From Deltaproteobacteria bacterium (GTDB lineage Bacteria > Desulfobacterota > Desulfobacteria > Desulfobacterales > ETH-SRB1), in assembly GCA_030262895.1 (NCBI GenBank), contig JAJSZW010000027.1, positions 1 through 35,554 on the forward strand: DNA of 35,554 nt, in the 5' to 3' direction. The translations under genes were made by a program, and so were the position numbers. The notes under the pieces were generated by a model that ran no database searches, was not told where the DNA came from, and worked only from the letters and a program-made list of their open reading frames with translations. Shown piece after piece: positions 18,066-28,300 of the stretch. The first letter of the stretch is position 1; each line of letters opens with the position of its first letter.

Positions 18066-21000
18066 TTACGGACAATTTGTTCTCCCAAAATAGGCAGCAA
18101 AGTTTTCTAAGGTGATGCCGGTTTCGCCTGCAGCAAACAAAGCCAAATCTGAACCATCCACGTCGCCGTCAAGGTCAAAGTCGCCATCACATGATACGGC
18201 GGTGATCGCAGGTCCACCTATGTCCTCAATGACACTATTAGCATCAAGGTCGTCGTCTCCCCGCAGGTTGTCACAAAGATGCAGTACAATGCGAGTGCGC
18301 TGTGACTCATGAAAGATCTCCGCGCCAGTCTGATGATCGTATGGGAATTGGTACCAGTGATCGGTCGGGTCACTATGTGTACGCCCGTACTTCCAGTAGG
18401 TATTGATGTCTGAATTTAAAGGCAAAAAGAGCGTCACTTCGGTGCAGTCTCCCGGTGCCGAAAGCCCATGAACCTCAAAACCAAAGAACCCGTGTGGGCA
18501 GTTTGCTTCCGCCGGAGTGTCATCACGTTCAACAGCCCGCACATTACGCATAGCGGTTTCCTCAGGAGAGGCCAGTGTTATATAGTTCTCTCCGTCATAA
18601 GCATGCATGGAAGCCACATTGTCTTCTTTGCTATCAGGCGTACCATCATTATTTCCATCATAGCCGGGATCATTCCCGTCAGGACCCATTTCCTCCAAAT
18701 CCTGAACACCATCGCCATCAGTATCTATGTATTCATCAGCTCCCATATCTACGACTGCTCCTGGAACGCTGTCGCCGTCAATGATACGATCGTCACCTTC
18801 AAAATCATATTCGATTTCCGTAACTGCATCGTTGTTCCCTCTGTCAATACATGGAGAGCCCGATAGCAGGTGGAAGTTTCCGTTACCAGAGTCTGTAAAC
18901 AATGGATTTTCATCGATGTTACCTGTTCCTGTGTAACCGTTCTGAACATCGCAGTAAGTCACAGTTGGCGAACCGCCGTATATCTGATCAGGGATATTTC
19001 CCCAAAGGATGCAGTTGGTAAGCGTCGGCGAGGAGTTCACATTATTAATCCCGCCGCCATTGCCAGCGGCCAGATTGTCGACAATGACGCAGTTGATGAG
19101 TAAGGGCGAAGAGTTATATAAGTGCAACGCGCCACCATCGTCCGCTGATGCCCTGTTGCCCGACATTATGCAATTAACGAAAATGGGGGATAAGGCGGTA
19201 TTACAGTACACCGCACCGCCGTCATCCTGGGCCTCGTTGTTTGAGATAATGCAATTTATGAACTTGGCGCACGAGGAATCGGTGATGCGGATTGCGCCGC
19301 CGTCATATTCGTAGCCATTGGTGATAGTAAACCCGGACACCACAGCATCTTGACCTTCACCATTGTGAAAATGGAATCCCCGGCCAGCATTTTCACAGTC
19401 GATGATGCAATCCTCAGGGCCGTTCTCGGATTGGACGGTTATTGGTTTACCCTTGAAATCCAGGTTTTTGTTTCCTGTGCCGGTGTAGGTGCCGTTAGCA
19501 ACCTGAACCGTGTCGTGGGGACCTGCGAAATCTATGCCTTCCTTGATGGTGTTAAACGGGTGTTGTGCGGTTCCGTCCTCGAAGCCGGAGGCGTCATCGT
19601 CCACATAGATGGTGGATGGTGCGGGCATATCCGCGGGGCTGGTAGGATCAGTCCCGCCAAGGTATTCCCGCCAGTTACAGAACTCATCATCGTCGGCATC
19701 ATCAAATGCATCGTTTACGAGTGGGTCCAGGCCATAACCAACCTCCCAGCCGTCCTGCATGCCGTCATCATCCGTATCTTCGTTATTTGGATCGGTGTTA
19801 TTTTGAAATTCCTGAAGATCGGTCAAATCGTCATCGTCAGGATCTCCGGTGCCGTCGCTGCTCACAATATCGCCGAAGTGATTGATTTCCCACGCGTCAT
19901 CCATGCCGTCTTCGTCAGTATCCATGCCGTCTTCATTCAGCTCATACGCACCCATGTCCACGATCGGTGGTGTGCCGTTGCCAGTATCAGGGGTGTAAGG
20001 GTCATTGAAAAAGCGCGTCCCACCGTCGAGGTCGGTTGTTATACCAGATGGAACAGCCGCATTATCGCCGGCGTCGATGCAAGGCGATCCGGGTAAGCCG
20101 GGCAAGAGACGCAGGTTGTCGTCTTCTGTGCCAAAGGTGTCGTCGGGCCCGTCAGCATCTACAAACAGTGGGTCGTCGCCGATGTTGCCGGTTCCCCAGT
20201 TGATCGTTGGGCTTGCCTCTTTATATATCTTCTCCTGTTCGTCCTGTATGGCGCAGTAATCGACAAAAAGCGTGCTCCTCGCCAGTGCGATCTGATAGCC
20301 ATGGTCACTGGTATTGCCCCAAAGGACACAGTTGGTCAAGGTCACAGTGTTGGACAAGCCGACGTCGCAAAGGTGGTTTATTCCCCCACCGTAGTTGTCA
20401 GCCGAATTCCCACTGAAGGTGCAATTGACTAATGTCGCGTCTGCATTCCTGTTTTCCAACCCACCGCCATACATCGCATGATTCCCACTGAAGATAGAGT
20501 TGGTCAAGGTTGGGCTGCTGTCATTGTAGCTGTAAATACCACCGCCATGGATTGCGTCATTGCCCCTGAAAATGCAGTTGGTCACTGTTGGGCTGCTGTT
20601 ATCGTTATACATGCCACCACCATCGCCTGCCCCATTTGCGCTGAAGGTGCAGTTGGTCACTGTTGGGCTGCTATCCTCGTTGTACATACCGCCACCCTCA
20701 TTGTTTGGGTAGGTGCCATTGGCGTAGCCGTGGCTGATGGTGAAACCATCCAGGATGGCTGTCTTGAAAGGGTAGATGTTGCTGCTTGTGACGACATGAT
20801 AGCTCCTGTCGAGAAAAGTTGAACCAATATCACCACTGAGGATGGTTTCGTTAGTCTGCCAGTCCCGCTGCTCACGACTGATTTCGTTACCAGCGAACCC
20901 ACCGTAGATGGCGACGCCATTTTTGAGCTCAAAGGACTGGCTCCGGTTGCCTACAGTGTATCCATCCCCCTGATCGGGTCTGTAAGTACCGGCAGCCACC

Positions 21001-22361
21001 CAGATTTGTACACCCGGGAAAGCGGCAGCCAGCGCATCCTGAAGGTGATTGAAGGCATCAAACCAACTATCCCCGTTATCGTCCCCATTGGCATCAGCAT
21101 CAACATAAATTACGCCGTTATACTCAGAGGCTCCCATATCCACATCATTAGAAAAAAATCTGATTTTTCCGTCGATGTCATAGGGAAGAGACTCGGTAGT
21201 ATTGCCGTCACTATCAAGATCAGTACTGTCAGCCGGCACCAGCATATTATTTCCTGCATTGATACAGGGAGATCCGGCAGAGAGCCTATAACCATTTACG
21301 AGAAGAGGGCCTGTCGTTATATTACCAGTCCCCCAATTCGTAATATTATCATCTGTCTCTATTGCGGCAGAACCTCCTTCTATACCACAATAGTCAACAT
21401 CCAATTCAATTGCACCATCAGAATAGCTTTTTAAATAAATGCTGTGAGCCGAAGCGCTATTGTTCCAGAATATACAGTTATACAAATAACTGATGTTCCC
21501 ACCGCCGTCAAACCATGTGCTTATATACAGCGCATCACCGCTATCACCATATTGTGAGGAATAATTTCCTGTGAAAGTGCAGTTTACAAACGTCGCACCA
21601 TCTCCATAACAATAGGCTCCGCCACCCCATGTCGCGTTATTATCTTGAAAAACACAGTTATATACTTCGCTTCCATAGTAATATATTCCTCCTCCATTAC
21701 TTTCCCAACCAGAAACGTGTGCTTTATTGCTATCAAATATGCAGTTGATCAAAGGGCCGGAGCCATAATACCCGCCGCCAAAACGTGCCAAATTATCTGT
21801 GAGAAGACAGTTTTGAACGGTTGCATTGCCTGTAGATATTCCTCCGCCATAAGCCTGTTCCCCACTTGAAGCATTGGCACAGCCACCTTTAATTATAAAT
21901 CCGTCAAGAATATTGCTGTAATCACCACCTGAGACAACATGATAGCTGTTATCGCTCCGGTTCGTGAAGCCTGAAGTATCATCTCCATTTAGGTCGCCGT
22001 CGAGAATAGTCTCGTTTCTCCGCCAGTCCCGCTGGTCACGGCTGGTCTCTGTTCCAGCGAAACCGCCGTAAAGATTTTTGATCCGAAAGGTGGCGGTTCT
22101 GTCCCTGGTTCCGCTGGGCTTTGCGGTGCTTTGATCAGGTTTATAGGTGCCAGCAGCTACCCAGATCTCATCGCTCCATCCGGCAGCAGAGATGGCATCA
22201 CTCAAATATATGTATGCATCAGCCCAGCTCGACCCGTTATCCGCTCCCCCGGTTGCTTTGCCATCAACATATCTGATGGCTCCAGCCGCACTTCCGCTCA
22301 TGAAGCCTACCAGAAACACTGACATTAACAGATAGGTGATTAGAAAAAATTTTCTCTTCAT
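18066..22361 (-). CDS. Large secreted triple beta-helix / TSP3 / choice-of-anchor-U protein with FGRT tag
   Basis: This is a 1431-residue protein, the largest here, with AAGGAG upstream and a signal peptide (residues 1-28). Modules in order: helix 1 (about 29-414, IRYVDGKATGGADNGSSW), helix 2 (418-807, IYVDADANGDDNGDSW), thrombospondin type 3-like acidic calcium repeats (812-905, DTDEDGMDDAW, DTDDDGMQDGW), helix 3 (918-1211, IYVDDDASGFEDGTAQ), a short TSP3-like stretch (1213-1246), a choice-of-anchor-U-type domain (about 1248-1383; INTYWKYGRT ... DHWYQFPYDHQTGAEI ... RGDDDLDANSVI) and the one-loop tag (1391-1431, CDGDFDLDGDVDGSDL ... FGRTNCP). Helices 1 and 2 share SRDQRDW/SREQRDW caps and look duplicated. 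It is a long calcium-rigidified surface fibre by design. No active site was found. Confidence 0.9.
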   Translation of the reverse strand: MKRKFFLITYLLMSVFLVGFMSGSAAGAIRYVDGKATGGADNGSSWADAYIYLSDAISAAGWSDEIWVAAGTYKPDQSTAKPSGTRDRTATFRIKNLYGGFAGTETSRDQRDWRRNETILDGDLNGDDTSGFTNRSDNSYHVVSGGDYSNILDGFIIKGGCANASSGEQAYGGGISTGNATVQNCLLTDNLARFGGGYYGSGPLINCIFDSNKAHVSGWESNGGGIYYYGSEVYNCVFQDNNATWGGGAYCYGDGATFVNCTFTGNYSSQYGDSGDALYISTWFDGGGNISYLYNCIFWNNSASAHSIYLKSYSDGAIELDVDYCGIEGGSAAIETDDNITNWGTGNITTGPLLVNGYRLSAGSPCINAGNNMLVPADSTDLDSDGNTTESLPYDIDGKIRFFSNDVDMGASEYNGVIYVDADANGDDNGDSWFDAFNHLQDALAAAFPGVQIWVAAGTYRPDQGDGYTVGNRSQSFELKNGVAIYGGFAGNEISREQRDWQTNETILSGDIGSTFLDRSYHVVTSSNIYPFKTAILDGFTISHGYANGTYPNNEGGGMYNEDSSPTVTNCTFSANGAGDGGGMYNDNSSPTVTNCIFRGNDAIHGGGIYSYNDSSPTLTNSIFSGNHAMYGGGLENRNADATLVNCTFSGNSADNYGGGINHLCDVGLSNTVTLTNCVLWGNTSDHGYQIALARSTLFVDYCAIQDEQEKIYKEASPTINWGTGNIGDDPLFVDADGPDDTFGTEDDNLRLLPGLPGSPCIDAGDNAAVPSGITTDLDGGTRFFNDPYTPDTGNGTPPIVDMGAYELNEDGMDTDEDGMDDAWEINHFGDIVSSDGTGDPDDDDLTDLQEFQNNTDPNNEDTDDDGMQDGWEVGYGLDPLVNDAFDDADDDEFCNWREYLGGTDPTSPADMPAPSTIYVDDDASGFEDGTAQHPFNTIKEGIDFAGPHDTVQVANGTYTGTGNKNLDFKGKPITVQSENGPEDCIIDCENAGRGFHFHNGEGQDAVVSGFTITNGYEYDGGAIRITDSSCAKFINCIISNNEAQDDGGAVYCNTALSPIFVNCIMSGNRASADDGGALHLYNSSPLLINCVIVDNLAAGNGGGINNVNSSPTLTNCILWGNIPDQIYGGSPTVTYCDVQNGYTGTGNIDENPLFTDSGNGNFHLLSGSPCIDRGNNDAVTEIEYDFEGDDRIIDGDSVPGAVVDMGADEYIDTDGDGVQDLEEMGPDGNDPGYDGNNDGTPDSKEDNVASMHAYDGENYITLASPEETAMRNVRAVERDDTPAEANCPHGFFGFEVHGLSAPGDCTEVTLFLPLNSDINTYWKYGRTHSDPTDHWYQFPYDHQTGAEIFHESQRTRIVLHLCDNLRGDDDLDANSVIEDIGGPAITAVSCDGDFDLDGDVDGSDLALFAAGETGITLENFAAYFGRTNCP

Positions 22362-22472
22362 GGTTTTTCTCCTTTCCGAAAGTTAAGAAAATATTGATTA
22401 ATGTCGTGAAATTTGAGCTATGCTGATGGTCCAAGCTTTTACATGCGAGTTACTGGGGCTTAGTTGGGGGAC

Positions 22473-22762
22473 GGGACGTGTTTGACTAAGTTGTCTTATC
22501 AGTGCGCTATTTTCTCATCCGCCAGCTCCGGCAATTGCCGAAGTCCCACGTGCTTGAGCAGACCGTCAAGATCATCACTTACTGACCAAAGCACGCCTTT
22601 TCCCCGCATCAATGCCTCTGTATTTTCATTAAAACCGTCATGAGCAAAGAACCACAATCTTAAAAATCCGAGAAGTCCTTAACGGGTTCTTAAATCGTTT
22701 TGCACCGCAGCCCGATCCTGACCCTATACCTCGATCCTGCCCCATACCTTCAAAAACTCAAT
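22473..22762 (-). repeat. Dispersed gene fragment, copy 2 (most complete)
   Basis: On the reverse strand 22651-22499 is open and reads 50 residues of a protein end, FFAHDGFNENTEALMRGKGV then DDLDGLLKHVGLRQLPELAD. No start is visible, and in-frame reading further upstream is doubtful. The identity of the parent gene is unknown to me. A nuclease or ATPase C-terminus is conceivable, but no motif proves it. Copies 1 and 3 are at 2299-2504 and 8885-9004. The rest of the 528-bp gap (22362-22889) holds only this and the hairpin at 22852. Confidence 0.7.
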
Positions 22763-22851
22763 CATCTATGAATTTTACCTATGAGCTATTACCTGTCTGC
22801 TGTGAACTGACAACAGGAATAAGACCCTCTTAAATCTGCATGCTGTCAAGC

Positions 22852-22874
22852 GGCCGGGCAAAACAAGCCCGGCC
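22852..22874 (-). terminator. GC-rich hairpin after a tagged beta-helix gene
   Basis: A perfect 8-bp stem, GGCCGGGC with GCCCGGCC and a 7-base loop, begins 15 bp past the stop of the 22890-24815 gene. There is no clear U run after it on the reverse strand, so it may be a terminator or an mRNA-protecting hairpin. Confidence 0.5.
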
Positions 22875-22889
22875 ACTCTATGACTCACA

Positions 22890-24815
22890 CTACGGACAGA
22901 TCGGGCAATCAGTACGCCCGAACTCTGCTGCAAATGTGGCGAGATCGCTCTCGTCTACAAAACCATCGCCATCAAGGTCGGCAACTTCATCTGAAGAGCC
23001 AAAGGCCTCAGCAAATACAGCCAGATCAGAGCCGTCCACATCGCTATCACTGTCAGAGTCTCCCTTGCATACGGTAGTCGTGGTTGCCATTGTGGTGTCC
23101 CCGTAAGCCCCCATGTTGATTCGCAGGCCGTTCGGATCAGGCTCATTGGAGAAATCCGAAGTCGCTGTATAAACGTAGGCACCATCTGCGACAGCGTATG
23201 AATTAGCAAATCCATTTGCAATCCCAATCGTGGTTTCTGTAATGTTTACAACTTCGTCATTTTCATAGTTCACTCCATTAGTTATCCATATCCAGTCGCC
23301 TGCCGAGATATTGGTTACCAAATCAACTGCTATAACGAAATCGCCGGATGTGTAGTCTTCAGTTAAGGACTCAACAGGATCGCCGGCATCGATGCACGGT
23401 GAGCAAGCATGAAGGTAGTAATCACCGTTTTCCGCATCCACGAACAGGGGATCCTCATCGATGTTTGCCACTCCTTGATATCCACCCTGAATATCACAGT
23501 AGGTGACAATCGGTGAGCCGGTTCCGGAAATTTCAGCAAAAGTATCGCCCCAAAAGATACAGTTGGTTACAATTGGAGAGCCGGAAGAGACATTCAACCC
23601 ATGCTGTGTGTTGTTTGAAACTGTGCTGTTGGTGATAGCTGGGGAACAGTTAGAAATCCACACGCCATCTGTGGCGCTAAATTCACTGATGCTGTTGGTG
23701 AAATGGCCTGAATCTGAATAGTAGAAACGCACATTGGCATCTGCACTGCCAGGGCTGTTTCCCCCGTACCGGATCAGGCAATAGTCAAACTCGCCAATGC
23801 CGTCATCGGCCCCATAACCATTCAAGTAAATTCCGCGCCAATCACCCGGAGCAGGACTGGTGGTACTGCCATCCCCGTTGGTATCACCACCATACTCGTC
23901 ATCCTTAAGCGACGTGAAGACAACCCAGTCTTCAGCAGTTGCATTCGCATCCAGCGTACCATACACCGTGAGTTGTACGTCTGAATCAGCCTTGATGATT
24001 GTCCCTGCGGGCAACGTCAGCGTATTACCATCATTTACAGTGACCGAGCTGACGAGCACAATGGGAAACGTGCTGGCGCACGACCAGGTCTGATCTGCTG
24101 AAACTGTGCCTGACACACCAATCCCGTTGGTACCATTTCCACTGCCCGTGTTGCCTGAAAAGGAGATCAGGCTTCCCAGAAGACGGAGGCCATATTCTTC
24201 GTTACCCGTAAAGACGTTTCCGGTAACCGTTGGGGAGCAGTTAGAAATCCTAACGCCATCCGTGGCGCTAAATTCACTGATGCTGTTGGTGAAATGGCCT
24301 GAATCTGAATAGTAGAAACGCACATTGGCATCTGCACTGCCAGGGCTGTTTCCCCCGTACCGGATCAGGCAATAGTCAAACTCGCCAATGCCGTCATCGA
24401 CCCCATAACCATTCAAGTAAATTCCGCGCCAATTACCCTTAAGGGGATCACTATCTGAGCCAGGGATGATCTCCCCGCACGTCTCGTCATCCATACACGA
24501 GTCGTCGTCCATAGAAGTGAAAACGATGCGGTTATCCTCTTCCCACCCTGTTCCCTGTGCACTCAGGGTACCATAGACGGTCAGTTGTGTATTGGGCGCA
24601 AACTTGACCACGGCCCCAGGCATGATTGTCAAGACCTGATTATCGTTTACGGTAACAGCGCCGCTCACATAGTGCGTACCCGGCCCCCATGTCTCGGAAT
24701 TGATTGTTCCGCCAGGATGCTCCGTATATGCCAGAGCAGCGCTGGGAAACACCGGTAACACCAAAGTAAACAACACCAAAAAATTAAAATACTTAACCGA
24801 CATTGTGTGTTTCAT
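22890..24815 (-). CDS. Secreted beta-helix protein with internal duplication and two-loop FGRT tag
   Basis: This is a 641-residue protein. The signal peptide is residues 1-29 (ending ALA), with AAGAGG before the ATG. The body is a parallel beta-helix (PGGTINSETWGPGTHYVSGA, GRIxL-type rungs, SGSPIVTNC) with a closing SPCIDAGDP ... NMGAYGD. A segment of about 65 residues (GIYLNGYG, GEFDYCLIRYGG, DSGHFTNSISEFSATDGV) occurs twice, 197 residues apart, with DNA about 97% identical. Residues 583-641 are the two-loop tag, CKGDSDSDSDVDGSDL, DLDGDGFVDESDL, FGRTDC. A near-identical but frameshifted shorter copy lies at 7539-8872. A MITE lies only 38 bp upstream of the start, so its promoter is probably within or beyond that element. 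Confidence 0.9.
   Translation of the reverse strand: MKHTMSVKYFNFLVLFTLVLPVFPSAALAYTEHPGGTINSETWGPGTHYVSGAVTVNDNQVLTIMPGAVVKFAPNTQLTVYGTLSAQGTGWEEDNRIVFTSMDDDSCMDDETCGEIIPGSDSDPLKGNWRGIYLNGYGVDDGIGEFDYCLIRYGGNSPGSADANVRFYYSDSGHFTNSISEFSATDGVRISNCSPTVTGNVFTGNEEYGLRLLGSLISFSGNTGSGNGTNGIGVSGTVSADQTWSCASTFPIVLVSSVTVNDGNTLTLPAGTIIKADSDVQLTVYGTLDANATAEDWVVFTSLKDDEYGGDTNGDGSTTSPAPGDWRGIYLNGYGADDGIGEFDYCLIRYGGNSPGSADANVRFYYSDSGHFTNSISEFSATDGVWISNCSPAITNSTVSNNTQHGLNVSSGSPIVTNCIFWGDTFAEISGTGSPIVTYCDIQGGYQGVANIDEDPLFVDAENGDYYLHACSPCIDAGDPVESLTEDYTSGDFVIAVDLVTNISAGDWIWITNGVNYENDEVVNITETTIGIANGFANSYAVADGAYVYTATSDFSNEPDPNGLRINMGAYGDTTMATTTTVCKGDSDSDSDVDGSDLAVFAEAFGSSDEVADLDGDGFVDESDLATFAAEFGRTDCPICP
23640..23849 (-). 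repeat. Direct repeat unit inside a beta-helix gene (partner at 24231-24440)
   Basis: About 210 bp is almost identical to 24231-24440, offset by 591 bp (197 codons, so the frame is kept). Unequal exchange between the two would remove exactly the segment that the paralogue at 7539-8872 lacks. Confidence 0.85.
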
Positions 24816-24853
24816 TGTTTGCCTCTTTTCATTGCAAGTTCTAACATTAAATA

Positions 24854-25014
24854 AGGGTGTTGAAAAGTACTACCTTGCAATCTGTTATTTTGTTATATAT
24901 TCAGACTATTATCATTGATTACTACTAAAAATTGCACTTAAGCATAGTAATCAACTTAACCTATTAAAATATTAGCATAAACAGATAAAAATAATGAGTA
25001 CTTTTCAACACCCT
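24854..25014. mobile_element. 161-bp MITE with 17-bp terminal inverted repeats and 7-bp target duplication
   Basis: The left end AGGGTGTTGAAAAGTAC (24854-24870) is the exact reverse complement of the right end (24998-25014). Both sides are flanked by the direct repeat TTAAATA (24847-24853 and 25015-25021). The inside is AT-rich with no open frame. This is the structure of a non-autonomous DNA transposon (MITE). The parent IS family is not identified, and no transposase with matching ends is in the window. It was inserted right at the broken 3' end of a RAYT gene and immediately upstream of a tagged gene. Confidence 0.85.
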
Positions 25015-25021
25015 TTAAATA

Positions 25022-25262
25022 TCATTCAGTTTGCATGATTTGAAAAAAATTGTGAGTATTATGGGGTTTGATCATCCAGTGAAAATGGTCATCTAAAATC
25101 ACATATGCAATCATGAAAAATGGTTTAGACGATTTGATATCCCGCATTACCGAGAGGAGCATTGCCTTGTCATCATCATTTCTCAGAAACAGTTTCCGTT
25201 GGTAACACAAGGCCGTAAAAAACCGGAGTATTTGGAACATAATACCGCCGCACGTCAGTCAT
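25022..25262 (-). pseudogene. Truncated, frameshifted RAYT (REP-associated Y1 transposase)
   Basis: The ATG at 25262 reads MTDVRRYYVPNTPVF. After a one-base shift the text continues FTALCYQRKLFLRNDDD, VMRDIKSSKPFFMIAYVIL and DDHFHWMIKPHNTHNFFQIM, ending at TGA (25022-25024). RAYT proteins begin with this R-R-x-Y-x-P text and carry H-x-H metal ligands, here H-F-H. The catalytic tyrosine region and the remaining half are missing. A REP hairpin sits 23 bp upstream, the usual company of RAYT genes. The stop abuts the target duplication of the MITE. Confidence 0.8.
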
Positions 25263-25284
25263 GTTTTGTTCGGTTCAAGGTTAT

Positions 25285-25312
25285 GTCAGGTAGCCCTTGC
25301 GAGCTACCTGAC
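25285..25312. repeat. REP hairpin beside RAYT remnant
   Basis: There is a perfect 10-bp stem, GTCAGGTAGC with GCTACCTGAC, around an 8-base loop. It is preceded by GGTTAT. A second unit of the same family is at 29474-29501. Each lies just beyond the stop of a large tagged gene, so they may also stabilise or end transcripts. Confidence 0.8.
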
Positions 25313-25338
25313 CTACTATGCTATCTTTTCCCCCAAAC

Positions 25339-28300
25339 CTACTGGAGGCAATTGGTTCTTCCGAAATCTGCAGCAAACGTGGCAAGCTCGTCAGTATCCC
25401 CACTAAATTGCTTTGCAAAAATTGCCAGGTCTTTTCCATCCACATCAAAATCCTGATCAAAATCCATCTCGCATTCTATATTGACTATAATACTATCGTG
25501 ATAGGTAACAGATTCATTGCCGGCTTTGTCCCTGAACTTTGCATAAACAGTTGCGCGTCCTGTTTCAGAATTTGGCTCCAACTCCCATTTTATTTCAACA
25601 GGATTTTTGATCCACGTTGCGCCTTCAAAAGTAGGAGTGTTGGAAATCAACAGCGCAAAATTATCCTCGCCATCATCAAGAGAGATGATGACACTAAGCG
25701 TACTTGTTGTTACGGCGCCATTTTTTATGGTGACCCAGCCCCTGGGAGCAACTGGATCTTCTCTCGGTGTTCCTGAAAATAACGGACTGGGGGCGCTCAT
25801 TGCTTCGTTTTCACCCAAAGCCTGCAATTGGTAATAATAGGTCGTGTCATTTATAAGGTTTTCGTCGAAGTAGATTCCCGGCGTTTCGGTTTTATGCGGG
25901 TATATCTCTGCAATAGGCTTTAGAAAACCCGGGTCAGTGCCCCCAAATAGAATTATCTTTACATATGAGGAGTGGGCGGGATAACGGATCACATTTGTAT
26001 TGGGCATTAGGAGTTTCGCCGGAATTTCGTCGCCCAGGTTTGTGATTACCTCCACATCGACAGGTTTGGGAAGGAGATCATCTCTTGGATCCAATGGATT
26101 CGCAGACCTATTTACTTCCGAACCATCCAGTTCACCCCCGTCATCGGTGTCCGGGTCCAAGGGGCGGGTGCCATGCTTGAATTCCAGGATATTGACTAAA
26201 TCGTCGTTGTCATAGTCTTCGTCACGATCAAAGACACCCACTTTGGTTCCGTAAATGGCTTCCCATCTGTCAGGAAGACCATCCTTATCCCGATCAGGGG
26301 AAACCTCTTGACCGAATTCGTAAACCTGAAAGGCCCGATTGAGGTATCTTGCAAACCTGTCACCCGTGTTGGACCTTCCCCTGGCCGTGACATTGACAAC
26401 GTAACTTCCGCTGACTCCCGGGTCCTTTTCAGCTTGGTCTTCAGGCACACCCTGGTTTGAAAACCGGTACGTATTTGTATATACATTTGCATAAATGCCG
26501 TCATCGGCATCCCCATCATCATGTGCCCCATCATCAAAAAGCGGTAGATTAACAAAAACAGAGTCGGTCTGATTCGGTTCCCTGGGCAAACTGATCGCAG
26601 CAGATACATTTGCATTTCTCACCGCCCCCTTTACATCGGCCAAACTTACCATCATTGTGACAGGGAGTCCCCTAAGGAAACGTGAGCCAAAAAGACCGGC
26701 ATGATCACCCGGGATCTGCCCGAAGTAAAGCGCTGCCTTCACACCCCATATGAGTTTACCGGAAAGCACAGCAATATATTGGGTTGATCCTTTTGCTTGA
26801 ATTTCCGCACGCCAATTTCCCGGACTTATTGGATTCTTGAACTGATAGACCTTGTGAGTATCATACTGATAGATTGAAGCTACAGTATTGTCTATCAGAT
26901 TGCCCGCCTGATCAAAAAGCTTGATTTGGGCGATCGCGTTTTTATCCTCCCAGTTAAAGGCAAATGTTGCCTCAGATACGCCTTGCTCTGTCACCGGTAT
27001 GACAAGGGTGTCCGTTACACCGGCAGATATCATCCGCGATGCGAAAAACAGGCGATCCTTGCTCTGAATCTTTTCACTTATCGCCAGATACACCTCAGAA
27101 ATACGATTTCCGATTTGTAGACTTGAGGGAATAACTACCGGGGCTGCAGTCAACCCCTTGGATGTCGTGGCCGCCGAGGTAGTCGCTTCGCTTGTGTCAA
27201 CATAGAAATAGTCACCATCCGTGGTAGTAGCAATATCCTGCATAAGGGACTCGTCGGTCTGTGGCCCAAAGGCAATTGCGTCGATGATCGTATCAGATGC
27301 GCTTCCACCTACATCAAAACGATCTTTTACATTATCTACGAAAGTACCCGAATTTGGGCAGAAGTTGGAGCAGGTTGATGAAGCTTGCCAGCAGGCCGCT
27401 TCATTCTCCATTCCGTCACTCAAAAGGACGATATTATTAATATCAACCGGGCCTCCGATTGCATCTATACGGTCTTGTGCGCGATTCAGGCCATCACCGA
27501 TAGACGTCCAGCCGCCTGCAGAAATGCTGTCAATCGCAGCTATTGCAGCGAAGCGGTTGCCGGATACGGACTGGAGGTCATGGTCAATAGTTGAATCTTC
27601 ATTGCATTCGTTTCCATCAGGAGGCCCGTCTCCGGAAAAATTGATGACGCCCAGACTGTCATCGTCTGCGGCCGAATCCACAAAAATACTTGCGGCTACC
27701 TTTGCGGCGTCGATCTTGGGTGTAGCAGTAGGCAGCATCATGCTGCCGGACCGGTCAATAACCAGCATCTGGTTGCGGGTAATCTTGGCATATATGACCG
27801 AATAACGTGATAGATCCGATACCGCACACTCACCCTCCTTTTCACAAAGACATACGCGAACATCAAAAATGTCGCCTGTAGCAGGATTCATCACCGGCGC
27901 CTGAACAGCAAGCCAGTACTGTCCGCCCACATATGCCGAGGTCAGGACCTCGGCTTCTTCAGAAACAGCTCCTCTTTCCACGAAAACTTTGAAGTCATCC
28001 TTGGATAATCCTTTTACGGAAATTGTTCCCGTTCCGTCAGGTGTGAGTATATCCGGGCCAGTCACATTCAGACGCACCTGGAATCGATCCGGTTCGGCGT
28101 GCTCTCCAACATAGGCCTGACGAGACAAAATAGGTCTCAATATTTCCAGATTTTTTTCCGTGAGAGATTCTCTTGCAAAAACGTATCTGAAATTACCCCC
28201 CTGGCTGAGTCCTGTTACAACAGCGGCAAGCTTGATGAAAGGATCATCCGGATCGTTCAGGAATGCTTTGTAGAAAGCGTTTCCTACGCTCTTGTGCAGC

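Noticed and set aside
19350..20096. A 248-codon plus-strand open frame
   Set aside because: It lies entirely antisense to the TSP3 and helix region of the 1431-residue protein. The acidic repeats force an open, valine/isoleucine-rich antisense frame.
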